DNA from: JBAXTZ01 sp037129925
GTDB taxonomy: Bacteria > Bacillota > Negativicutes > JBAXTZ01
Length of the DNA: 6,213 bases
Reading direction: 5' to 3'
Assembly: GCA_037129925.1 (NCBI GenBank)
Contig: JBAXTZ010000090.1
Location: 1-6,213, forward strand
Under the pieces are notes generated by a model. The model was not told the origin of the DNA. It saw nothing but the letters and a program-made list of their open reading frames with translations, and ran no database searches. Position 1 is the first letter of the stretch. Each line of letters starts with the position of its first letter. The translations under genes and the position numbers were made by a program. Of the stretch, positions 1 to 5,981 are shown one piece after another.

Positions 1-1
1 T

Positions 2-637
2 CCGCAAAGCGGATTATTGCTGCAAACCCGACCGGCAATTGGCGGTAATATTATGGCAACGATCAAGACCCCGGACCATCGTCCGCAAATGGCGACCGTC
101 CGGCCCCGTTCGGCAAAACCAGCGCCGAAAGTCCCTGGGCGAAATGGTAAAATCGTAGTGAAAAATTATGAGCCGGCAGTGCTGTTTACGCCGGAGCGCT
201 TTATCGAGTTTATCAAAGATGGCTCACAGGCCGTAAGTATTGACGAGGCCGATGTTGTGGTAGCCGGTGGCAAAGGCTTCAAGAGCGCCGAGGGCTTTAA
301 GCTGGTCGAGCGATTGGCGGAAGTTATGCATGCTGCGGTTGGCGCCAGTCGCGACGCGGTTGAATTGGGCTGGGCCAGTTACCCGCATCAAATTGGCTTG
401 AGCGGAAAGACGGTTTGTCCGAAATTGTTAATCGCCTGCGGAATATCTGGGAAAATCCAATTTCTTGCAGGAATGCAAACGGCGGAAATTGTGGTGGCAA
501 TCAACAAAGATCCGGATGCGCAAATATTTAAAGTGGCTGATTACGGAATTGTCGGCGATGTCTTTGAAGTTGTGCCGCTGTTGATTTCGGCAATTGAACA
601 ACAAACAGCCGAAAAGCGAGGTCGAAATGCAATATAA
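2..637 (+). CDS. etfA: Electron transfer flavoprotein alpha subunit, C-terminal part (5' end off window)
   Basis: This is the FAD-binding C-terminal domain of EtfA, which with EtfB forms a soluble heterodimer passing electrons between flavin dehydrogenases and other carriers. The reading frame is open from the first bases. The residues before and after the TTG at 17 already match the family (LLLQTRPAIGGNIMATI, then RPQMATVRP), so that TTG is not a start and the gene begins upstream. Other family signatures are VGASRDAVELGW (Arg at 350-352), QIGLSGKTV (Ser at 401-403), IACGISGKIQFLAGM, AINKDPDAQIF and VADYGIVGDVFEVVP. Full-length EtfA is usually 300-400 residues and about 211 are visible, so the N-terminal domain and any ferredoxin-like extension cannot be judged. 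The usual His of IQHLAGM is Phe here (461-463). The end overlaps the next gene by 11 bases, implying co-translation with the GlcD-like dehydrogenase and a role as its electron acceptor. The family call is very secure; the partner assignment is inference from position. Confidence 0.96.
   Translation, partial: PQSGLLLQTRPAIGGNIMATIKTPDHRPQMATVRPRSAKPAPKVPGRNGKIVVKNYEPAVLFTPERFIEFIKDGSQAVSIDEADVVVAGGKGFKSAEGFKLVERLAEVMHAAVGASRDAVELGWASYPHQIGLSGKTVCPKLLIACGISGKIQFLAGMQTAEIVVAINKDPDAQIFKVADYGIVGDVFEVVPLLISAIEQQTAEKRGRNAI
618..621 (+). promoter_or_regulatory. Ribosome binding site deciding the start of the GlcD-like gene
   Basis: GAGG lies five bases before the ATG at 627, inside the end of etfA. 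It supports the ATG at 627 over an in-frame TTG at 594, which would add 11 residues (MNNKQPKSEVE) that do not resemble the family N-terminus. Confidence 0.6.
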
Positions 638-2039
638 TAAAGTTGATGCGAGAATTATCGCGGCGTTAGTTGAAATCTGCGGCAGCGCAAACGTCTGGAC
701 CGATGCCGAGAAGATGGAACCGTATTCCAAAGATGAAACTTCGGATAAAATGTGGGAACGTCTGCCGGAGGTAGTGCTAAAACCGGCCAACACCTTAGAA
801 ATTGCCGCAATTGTTAAACTTGCCGGTGCCGAGATGATTCCAATAACGCCCCGGGGCGGGGGGACCGGCTTGGCGGCCGGTGCTGTGCCGTTGCACGGCG
901 GGATCGTATTATCATTGGAACGCATGAATAAAGTTTTGGAACTCGACCCGCAAAACTTATTTATGGTGTTGGAACCGGGCGTTACGACTGGGGAAGTGCA
1001 GAAACTGGCTCGCGAGCACAATCTTTTTTATGCCGGTGACCCTTGTTCGGCGGATTCTTCGTTCATAGGCGGGAATGTCGCGACTAACGCCGGCGGCAAC
1101 AAAGCAGTTAAATACGGTGTTACCAGTCGCCATGTCTATGGATTAGAAGCAGTATTGCCAAATGGCGACATCGTACAATTTGGCGGGAAAAATATTAAAG
1201 ACGTTACCAACTATGACATAGTGCATCTATTGGTCGGTTCAGAAGGCACGTTGGCAGTTATTACCAAAATCTGGTTAAAATTGATGCCGCTGCCGCAATA
1301 TGTTGCCGACCTGTTGGTGCCGTTTTCCGATATGCAGTCAGCCATCAATGTTGTGCCAAAAATCATGACTGCCGGAATCATGCCCACAGCGGTTGAATTT
1401 ATGGATAGTATGTCGATAAAAGCTGCTGAACAGTATCTCAACAAAAAATTGCCGTTTGGCGATGCCGGAGCGTATATTATTGTTGAACTCGACGGCAACA
1501 ACGAGGCCGCGCTGGAAAGCGAGTACGAACAAATCGGCAAACTCTGTCTGGATAATGGCGCGTTAGAAGTATTTGTCGCCGATAACATTTCGACTCAAGA
1601 CCGCATTTGGAAAGCCCGCAAGGCCTATGCCGAAGCAATCAGAATGATTAGCCCTGTATATTGTATGGAAGACATCGTCGTGCCAGTTTCGGAAATTCCC
1701 CGGGCGCTCGAAGCGATTGAGCGAATTGCCGACAAATATCAATGTAAAATACCCTCTGCCGGACATGCTGGCGACGGCAATATCCACTGCTCAATTTTGC
1801 GTGAAGGTCGCGATGAGCAGCAGTGGCACGATCTAAAAGACGCGGTGTTGGCAGACTTGTACAGCGCGGTTTACGAACTGGGCGGTAATTTGTCCGGCGA
1901 ACACGGTATCGGCGGAAAACGGGTGACGGCGATGTTTGAACATATGACAGCCGAACAAAAAAATATTATTTTCGCGATCAAACGGGCTTTTGACCCGAAG
2001 AACATCATGAATCCGGACAAAGTAGTTCCATTAACGTAG
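627..2039 (+). CDS. glcD: GlcD/LctD-type FAD-linked 2-hydroxyacid (lactate/glycolate) dehydrogenase
   Basis: A 470-residue FAD-binding oxidoreductase of the PCMH/VAO family that oxidises a 2-hydroxyacid such as D-lactate or glycolate to the 2-oxoacid; the length is normal. The FAD domain shows PRGGGTGLAAGA (75-86), LEPGVTTGEVQKLA (115-128), GDPCSADSSFIGGNVATNAGG (138-157, in part) and GSEGTLAVITKIWLKLMPLP (204-223). The C-terminal FAD-oxidase domain carries HAGDGNIH (380-387) and GEHGIGGKR (424-432), whose His380, His387 and Glu425 correspond to metal ligands known in D-2-hydroxyacid dehydrogenases. It ends in the typical FDPKNIMNPDKV. No membrane segment or Fe-S cysteine cluster is seen, so it is probably cytoplasmic and uses a separate electron carrier. 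Direct overlap with etfA points to an Etf-coupled enzyme like the LctBCD lactate dehydrogenase of acetogens, where lactate oxidation by NAD+ is driven by electron confurcation from reduced ferredoxin. Family is secure; substrate (lactate, glycolate, 2-hydroxyglutarate) and bifurcation are inferred. Confidence 0.93.
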   Translation: MQYNKVDARIIAALVEICGSANVWTDAEKMEPYSKDETSDKMWERLPEVVLKPANTLEIAAIVKLAGAEMIPITPRGGGTGLAAGAVPLHGGIVLSLERMNKVLELDPQNLFMVLEPGVTTGEVQKLAREHNLFYAGDPCSADSSFIGGNVATNAGGNKAVKYGVTSRHVYGLEAVLPNGDIVQFGGKNIKDVTNYDIVHLLVGSEGTLAVITKIWLKLMPLPQYVADLLVPFSDMQSAINVVPKIMTAGIMPTAVEFMDSMSIKAAEQYLNKKLPFGDAGAYIIVELDGNNEAALESEYEQIGKLCLDNGALEVFVADNISTQDRIWKARKAYAEAIRMISPVYCMEDIVVPVSEIPRALEAIERIADKYQCKIPSAGHAGDGNIHCSILREGRDEQQWHDLKDAVLADLYSAVYELGGNLSGEHGIGGKRVTAMFEHMTAEQKNIIFAIKRAFDPKNIMNPDKVVPLT

Positions 2040-2043
2040 GAGG
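2037..2043 (+). promoter_or_regulatory. Strong Shine-Dalgarno overlapping the upstream stop codon
   Basis: TAGGAGG includes the TAG stop of the GlcD-like gene and sits six bases before the ATG at 2050. The near-perfect anti-16S complement embedded in the stop codon suggests efficient re-initiation on the same transcript. Confidence 0.8.
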
Positions 2044-2049
2044 ATTATT

Positions 2050-2520
2050 ATGAAAAAAGCGAATGCAATTTTTGGTATCGGTCCATCATTAACGATTCTG
2101 ACAATAATTTATTTTCTGGCTGCCGGAATAATTGACTATCTATATCAACCACTATTTAAGGCACAATCCATCGACGAGGCATTGTTCTATGTAATTGGCT
2201 GGCCATTGTTGTTGGTTGGGGTAGTGTACTGGTTTGTTTCGATACGAGCGATTATTCGAATATTCAAGACCGGAAAACTATGTACCACCGGAGTTTTTGG
2301 AGTTTGTCGGCATCCGCTCTATGCGTCTTTTGTGGTCTTTATTGTCCCGGGAATATCGCTATTATTTCATTCATATTTGCTGTTAACTGTGCCAGTATTT
2401 ATGTATCTGGTATTCCGATTCGAAATACGCCGAGAAGAGCGTGAGCTTACAGCAGTTTTTGGAAAAGCTTACGACAACTACAAAAAACGCACCAATGCAA
2501 TATTTATTAAACTCAAATAA
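2050..2520 (+). CDS. Small membrane methyltransferase of the ICMT/PEMT family
   Basis: A 156-residue integral membrane protein. Hydrophobic segments lie at about 12-32, 44-64 and a long stretch at 92-123 that probably forms a helical hairpin. The signature GVFGVCRHPLYAS (81-93) followed by EERELTAVFGKAYDNYKKR (129-147) is characteristic of isoprenylcysteine carboxyl methyltransferase/phospholipid methyltransferase-like proteins. In the family this region binds S-adenosylmethionine and a C-terminal Glu-rich helix follows. Length is typical for bacterial members. Bacterial substrates are mostly unknown, since bacteria generally lack prenylated CAAX proteins; lipids, quinone-like or small prenylated molecules are possible. 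The gene is noticeably more AT-rich than its neighbours, at least partly because of its hydrophobic codons. It is 10 bases after the dehydrogenase gene and 12 before the flavin reductase gene, so it is co-transcribed, but its link to them is not evident. Confidence 0.85.
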   Translation: MKKANAIFGIGPSLTILTIIYFLAAGIIDYLYQPLFKAQSIDEALFYVIGWPLLLVGVVYWFVSIRAIIRIFKTGKLCTTGVFGVCRHPLYASFVVFIVPGISLLFHSYLLLTVPVFMYLVFRFEIRREERELTAVFGKAYDNYKKRTNAIFIKLK

Positions 2521-2523
2521 CGC

Positions 2524-2528
2524 GGAGG
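2524..2528 (+). promoter_or_regulatory. Ribosome binding site choosing between two adjacent ATG codons
   Basis: GGAGG is one base before the ATG at 2530 and four bases before the ATG at 2533. The spacing favours the second ATG, so the protein probably begins MKPLSEG rather than MMKPLSEG. Confidence 0.65.
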
Positions 2529-2532
2529 AATG

Positions 2533-3045
2533 ATGAAACCGTTATCTGAAGGAGCAAACACCCAGCGAGCCATCGAAATAATCAGCAAAGGCGCATTTTT
2601 GACGACGGCGTTTGCGGGTAAAGTTAATACGATGACGATTGGTTGGGGGCAAATCGGCGTTATTTGGTATCGTGACATTTTCAATGTATTGATACGCCCA
2701 TCGCGCTATACCTATCAGTTAATCGAGAAGAATGGTGAGTTTACGATCAGTTTGCCGTTGGAACACGAAAAATTTGCTGAGGCGTTGCGAATCTGCGGTA
2801 TAGAATCGGGAAAAAATCAAGATAAAATTGCTAAGTGCGGCTTGTCGTTGGCAGCTGGACGAAAAGTCAGTACGCCGGTAATTGCTGGCTGTGGGCTGCA
2901 TTATGAGTGCCGCGTCGTTTATAAGCAACCGATGACCAATCCGATAATTGACGATATTCAAAAGACCTATTATCCGAATGGCGATTATCACACGATGTAT
3001 TTTGCGGAAATAGTCGCTTGTTATTTGGAAAATAATGAGAGATAA
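2533..3045 (+). CDS. Flavin reductase-like FMN-binding split-barrel protein (flavoredoxin type)
   Basis: A 170-residue soluble protein of the flavin reductase-like domain family, which binds FMN in a split beta-barrel and either reduces flavin or carries electrons. Family features are the N-terminal KGAFLTTAFAGKVNTMTIGWG (19-39, in part), where the NTMTIGW turn lies at the flavin phosphate/isoalloxazine site, then FNVLIRPSRYTYQLIEKNGEFTISLP (50-75, in part) and the C-terminal YYPNGDYHTMYFAEIVACY (146-164) found in many clostridial flavin reductase proteins. Cys88, Cys102, Cys120, Cys126 and Cys163 are present but form no Fe-S motif. It could exchange electrons with the upstream flavoproteins or serve an unrelated redox function; nothing in the sequence fixes a substrate. 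It lies 12 bases after the methyltransferase gene and its end overlaps an alternative start of the next gene. Family call is strong, role open. Confidence 0.88.
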   Translation: MKPLSEGANTQRAIEIISKGAFLTTAFAGKVNTMTIGWGQIGVIWYRDIFNVLIRPSRYTYQLIEKNGEFTISLPLEHEKFAEALRICGIESGKNQDKIAKCGLSLAAGRKVSTPVIAGCGLHYECRVVYKQPMTNPIIDDIQKTYYPNGDYHTMYFAEIVACYLENNER

Positions 3046-3055
3046 GGCTGGAATA

Positions 3056-3655
3056 ATGTATAGATGTTTGAGAAAAACAGGCAGTAAGAATATATTAAAA
3101 ATCATTATTATCGCGATAATCGTGACAACTTTCACTTTGGGGATTGTGAGTGTTGGCTTTTGCAAAGGCGGCGGAGGAGCTCGCGGTGGCGGCGCCCGCG
3201 CCACTACCGGAACTTTTAAGAGCGCACCAAAAGCAACCAGTGGTCTTGGCGCGAATTCTGCAACCGGAACCGGTTTTGGCAGCAAAATCAAGGGCTGGTT
3301 TAACCAAAGGGGATCGTTTGGCGCTGCTAAAACTTATTCCACGCCAGCGACAGCGACAAACAACTCCTATTTCAGCAATGGGCGCTACAATGGCTGGACG
3401 GGAATATTTTGGGGCTATATGCTTGGGCGGGCGCTCACACCGCATTCAACGCCGGTTACCGCAACCGTCGCCGGTACTACCAGTGACGGAAAGTACGAGC
3501 TGGCCGGTGCCAAAGAATATGTTTACGATGAGCCAAGCGTCGGTGATGATTTCATAGCCTATGGAGCTTTGGCGTTATTTATCGTGTTGTTGGTTTTATT
3601 AACCAGGATAATATTCCGGCGAGTCCGGCGCTTGTTTGGCAGCCGAGCACTGTAA
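3056..3655 (+). CDS. Unrecognised glycine-rich secreted or membrane protein with two membrane segments
   Basis: I do not recognise a family. From the ATG at 3056 the protein has 199 residues. It has a basic N-terminus followed by a hydrophobic helix at 13-35 (signal peptide or anchor), a glycine tract CKGGGGARGGGARA (36-49), and a low-complexity Gly/Ala/Ser/Thr region to about 100. Next come an aromatic stretch NSYFSNGRYNGWTGIFWGYMLG (103-124, in part) and an acidic patch EYVYDEPSVGDD (154-165). It ends with a second hydrophobic helix at 166-187 and a strongly basic tail, RIIFRRVRRLFGSR. This suggests an exported, flexible middle region tethered at its C-terminus with the basic tail in the cytoplasm. 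The cysteine at 36 is not in a good lipobox (VGFC). Start is uncertain: an in-frame ATG at 3035 adds seven residues and overlaps the flavin reductase gene. I prefer 3056, which follows that stop by 10 bases and has AAGG at 3044-3047. It is the last gene before the terminator. Confidence 0.75.
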   Translation: MYRCLRKTGSKNILKIIIIAIIVTTFTLGIVSVGFCKGGGGARGGGARATTGTFKSAPKATSGLGANSATGTGFGSKIKGWFNQRGSFGAAKTYSTPATATNNSYFSNGRYNGWTGIFWGYMLGRALTPHSTPVTATVAGTTSDGKYELAGAKEYVYDEPSVGDDFIAYGALALFIVLLVLLTRIIFRRVRRLFGSRAL

Positions 3656-3711
3656 ATGTTAGAATCACGAGGAAATCCGATTGAAGCGCCGCTGATAGTT
3701 TATAGTATGTT

Positions 3712-3751
3712 TAGTCCGGCTAATTTGATGAAATGGCCGGACTATATTTTT
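3712..3751 (+). terminator. Rho-independent terminator ending the left operon
   Basis: A perfect 9-base inverted repeat, TAGTCCGGC (3712-3720) and GCCGGACTA (3736-3744), is followed by TATTTTT (3745-3751). The stem can extend inward through a T-G wobble, an A-T pair, one mismatch and two T-A pairs, leaving a five-base loop. There is no T-tract on the opposite side, so it acts on plus-strand transcripts only. It separates the glycine-rich gene from the GNAT gene, 57 bases after the former's stop codon. Its right arm contains an ATG (3733) in frame with the GNAT gene, an argument against using that ATG as a start. Confidence 0.82.
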
Positions 3752-3787
3752 CATCAGCACCTGATTTATATGCAATCGAGCGCATCC

Positions 3788-3794
3788 GAGGTGA
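3788..3794 (+). promoter_or_regulatory. Ribosome binding site fixing the GNAT gene start
   Basis: GAGGTGA ends seven bases before the ATG at 3802. No comparable site precedes the in-frame ATG at 3733, which lies within the terminator hairpin. No convincing sigma-70 promoter could be read between the terminator and this site; TATATG at 3767-3772 is a weak -10 candidate without a matching -35. Confidence 0.7.
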
Positions 3795-3801
3795 TTTCGT
3801 T

Positions 3802-4719
3802 ATGAAAAGTACAGTTTTGATACACGACCATGAAGAGCAAAAGCAGTTATGGCTGGAGCATTGGCCGCGGCAGAGCATCTTTGATGAATGGGAAGTCAGG
3901 AATTGTTTCGCCGAGGCATTCAACCGGGAAAGCGTTTTTGTGGTTTGCCGCGATAATCAGCTTGTTACCGGTATGTTGCCACTTGGGCGGTGTGACAGTG
4001 GCGGCGGTTATGGGTTCTTTCCCGGCGAAACCTGGCATGACGAGACATGGTTGGAGCCAAACCGGATTATTGCTGCTGACGCCACAGTCGCCGAAGCGTT
4101 GTTAGAAGTTGCGCCGCTCGCACTTAATTTGCGCTATATCTGCGGTCAGAATGGTCTGTCCGGATTAGAAATTGACGATTATGACTACTCCTATTTCCCG
4201 GCTGAGACCGGTGGCTACAGTGGCTATTGGCAGCGACTTTCGAAAAAAAATGCCCGTCAGTTGATCAAAACAGTTGATGTATTCCAAACAGCAGGTGTAG
4301 AAATTCGCTACAACAGGATAGCCGATTTTCAGTCACTGGTCGATTTCAGTAATGCCAATTATGGCGCGGATTCATATTTCTTTGATGCGCGGTTTATTCA
4401 GGCGTTCGAAAAAACAACGGGTTGGTTGTACGATAACAATGCCTTGCGGTTGACGACTGTATTGGTCGGTGGTGTTGTCGCTGCAGTTGATTTGGGCGCG
4501 GTCTGGGAGAACTGCTATTCATTGTTGACTGGCGGGACGAACCGCGAGTTTCCCGGAATTGCCAAACTAATAAACCTACATCACATTGAATGGGGCTGTG
4601 CAAATGGCATGAATCAGATAGATTTTCTGTGCGGCGATTACGGCTGGAAACGGCGGTTCGGCCTGCAAGCAGTTTCTTATTACCGGTTACGCCGCCCGTT
4701 AAAAGAAGGCAAAGTATGA
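3802..4719 (+). CDS. GNAT-fold acyltransferase, BioF2-like (Acetyltransf_6 type)
   Basis: A 305-residue protein resembling the BioF2-like/FemAB-like double-GNAT acyltransferases, which transfer acyl groups from CoA (or, for FemAB, amino acids from tRNA) to an amine. The N-terminal half includes FVVCRDNQLVTGMLPLG (46-62). The centre has the family's basic helix LSKKNARQLIKTVDVF (146-161) and then VDFSNANYGADSYFF (180-194). The C-terminal half shows VGGVVAAVDLGAVWENCYSLL (222-242, in part), PGIAKLINLHHIEWGCANGM (251-270) and the diagnostic IDFLCGDYGWKRRFG (273-287). Members often act in exopolysaccharide, cell-envelope or natural-product pathways. The ATG at 3802 has a good ribosome binding site; a longer form from 3733 would add 23 residues translated from the terminator region and is unlikely. 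The stop overlaps the next start in an ATGA, so the two products are probably made together and act on the same molecule. Family is likely; donor and acceptor unknown. Confidence 0.8.
   Translation: MKSTVLIHDHEEQKQLWLEHWPRQSIFDEWEVRNCFAEAFNRESVFVVCRDNQLVTGMLPLGRCDSGGGYGFFPGETWHDETWLEPNRIIAADATVAEALLEVAPLALNLRYICGQNGLSGLEIDDYDYSYFPAETGGYSGYWQRLSKKNARQLIKTVDVFQTAGVEIRYNRIADFQSLVDFSNANYGADSYFFDARFIQAFEKTTGWLYDNNALRLTTVLVGGVVAAVDLGAVWENCYSLLTGGTNREFPGIAKLINLHHIEWGCANGMNQIDFLCGDYGWKRRFGLQAVSYYRLRRPLKEGKV
4705..4709 (+). promoter_or_regulatory. Ribosome binding site before the ATGA overlap
   Basis: GAAGG lies six bases before the ATG at 4716, inside the end of the GNAT gene. The ATG overlaps the upstream TGA (4716-4719). 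This fixes the ATP-grasp start at 4716; the frame is open back to 4590, but those 42 upstream codons overlap the conserved GNAT C-terminus and do not look like the family. Confidence 0.7.
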
Positions 4720-5978
4720 AAAAAAACACAAAAGTTTTGGTAGCAGCAACCACGCCGGATTATGTCGAAATCATCCTCAATAACTGCCATGGTAAAGCGT
4801 TGTTTGTTACTGACGCAGCCTTGCGTTCGGTAGCATTAGAACCACGCCCGCGTGCTGACGAAGAATTGCTATGTGAGCTCAGCGATGTTGAAGCAGTTAT
4901 CGCTGCACTCATCCGCCACCAGACCGTTTATCAGCAGCAGTTAACCGGCGTGACTGCGTTTGACTGCGAATCACTGCCGCTGGCAGCAACGATTGCCGAG
5001 CGCTTCAGTCTGCCGTTCGCCAGTCCGCAGGCGGTAGAAAATTGCCGCGACAAACTACGTTGCAAGCAATTATGGCGTCAAGCCGGACTCCTTACACCGC
5101 AATCGGCGCCCGTGCTAAAATTATCAGCGGCTGTGGAATTTTGCTGTAGCCAGACTGGCGGTTGTGTTGTAAAACCGCGGTTTGGCACGGGAAGTGCTTG
5201 GACATATTACTGCGCCGACGCTGAAATTGCGGCGCAGAAATGGACGTTGGTGAATGACAGATTACAGCAGCGCAATGTCGGCCGGCTGGCCGCTGAAATT
5301 GAAGCCGGAATAATTGCCGAGGAATACATCGATGCCGAGGAATACAGCGCGGATATTGCGATAAGCCGGGGAGCTATTCGGATTATTCGGTTAACACGAA
5401 AGCTAAAAATCGCTGATGCGCTGTTTGGAACGACCACCGCCTATGAGTTGTTAAACAAGCTGCCGGAGGGAATTAGCGAGCGCCAGTTAAATGCAACTAT
5501 TTTTTCCGGACTTGAGGCTTTAGGAGTGGACAACGCGCTCTGTATGGTAGATTTATTTATTAAAAACGGTCGGATTATTTTGCTGGAGACCGCGCCACGG
5601 CTGGGCGGCGATTGCCTGCCTTATATTATCCGCCACGCAACCGGACAAGACGTGCTAGCCAAGGCGCTGGATTTTGCCACCGACCAAAGCACCGCGTTCG
5701 AGGACTGGACAGTAGCTAAACCGCACGTCGGCGTGCGGCTGCTGGCAGACAAGAGCGGTATCTTCCAGTCAGTGGATGTCAGTAAGTTGCAGCACGATGA
5801 ATCGATTTGTGAAATCGAGCTGTATCGTAAGCCAGGACACAAAATTATCCTGCCGCCAGCGGATTACGATTCGCGGGTGCTGGGACATATTATTGCCAAA
5901 ACTTCCGGTGGGAGTGCAGTGCGGCAACAAGTGGATAGTATCCTAAACCGGGTGCAAATCAAAATTAGTAATGGGTGA
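4716..5978 (+). CDS. ATP-grasp ligase, carboxylate-amine ligase type (amino-acid ligase-like)
   Basis: A 420-residue ATP-grasp enzyme, a class that activates a carboxylate as acyl phosphate and joins it to an amine or thiol. Domains in order are an N-terminal pre-ATP-grasp domain (1-105), CRDKLRCKQLWRQAGLLTP (110-128) opening the ATP-grasp fold, and VVKPRFGTGSAW (151-162) with nucleotide-binding Lys153 and the glycine-rich loop. The hinge is IIAEEYIDAEEYSADIAI (199-216) and the metal site is VDLFIKNGRIILLETAPRLGGD (278-299, in part), with Asp279 and Glu291. The C-terminal lid region, GVRLLADKSGIFQSVDV (339-355) to YDSRVLGHIIAKTSGG (384-399), resembles that of L-amino-acid ligases and related natural-product ligases. 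The usual Asn after the metal-binding Glu (ExNxR) is Ala here. No membrane segment, so cytoplasmic. Its position between a GNAT gene and a probable PLP decarboxylase gene suggests it couples an amino acid to another molecule or carrier. Superfamily is secure; substrates unknown. Confidence 0.9.
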   Translation: MKKNTKVLVAATTPDYVEIILNNCHGKALFVTDAALRSVALEPRPRADEELLCELSDVEAVIAALIRHQTVYQQQLTGVTAFDCESLPLAATIAERFSLPFASPQAVENCRDKLRCKQLWRQAGLLTPQSAPVLKLSAAVEFCCSQTGGCVVKPRFGTGSAWTYYCADAEIAAQKWTLVNDRLQQRNVGRLAAEIEAGIIAEEYIDAEEYSADIAISRGAIRIIRLTRKLKIADALFGTTTAYELLNKLPEGISERQLNATIFSGLEALGVDNALCMVDLFIKNGRIILLETAPRLGGDCLPYIIRHATGQDVLAKALDFATDQSTAFEDWTVAKPHVGVRLLADKSGIFQSVDVSKLQHDESICEIELYRKPGHKIILPPADYDSRVLGHIIAKTSGGSAVRQQVDSILNRVQIKISNG

Positions 5979-5981
5979 GCT

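Noticed and set aside
428..1021. Long minus-strand open frame antisense to etfA and the GlcD-like gene
   Set aside because: It lies opposite two strongly conserved protein sequences, has no family features, and its composition mirrors the codon bias of the plus-strand genes.
3146..3166. Lipoprotein signal at the cysteine after the first hydrophobic helix of the glycine-rich protein
   Set aside because: The residues before the cysteine (VGF) do not fit the lipobox consensus L-A/S-G/A-C.
2719..3291. Minus-strand open frame with proline-rich stretch across the flavin reductase and glycine-rich genes
   Set aside because: The proline run is simply the complement of the glycine codons on the plus strand; no start signal or family match.
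3150..3557. Second plus-strand frame inside the glycine-rich gene
   Set aside because: The chosen frame has coherent membrane segments and a basic tail and fits the operon spacing; the alternative starts at a non-ATG codon without a ribosome site and shows no structure.
3733..3801. N-terminal extension of the GNAT protein from the ATG at 3733
   Set aside because: That ATG is inside the terminator stem-loop and has no ribosome binding site, while the ATG at 3802 has GAGGTGA at good spacing.
4590..4715. N-terminal extension of the ATP-grasp protein by 42 codons
   Set aside because: It overlaps the conserved C-terminal motif of the GNAT gene, and the ATG at 4716 has a ribosome site and an ATGA overlap.
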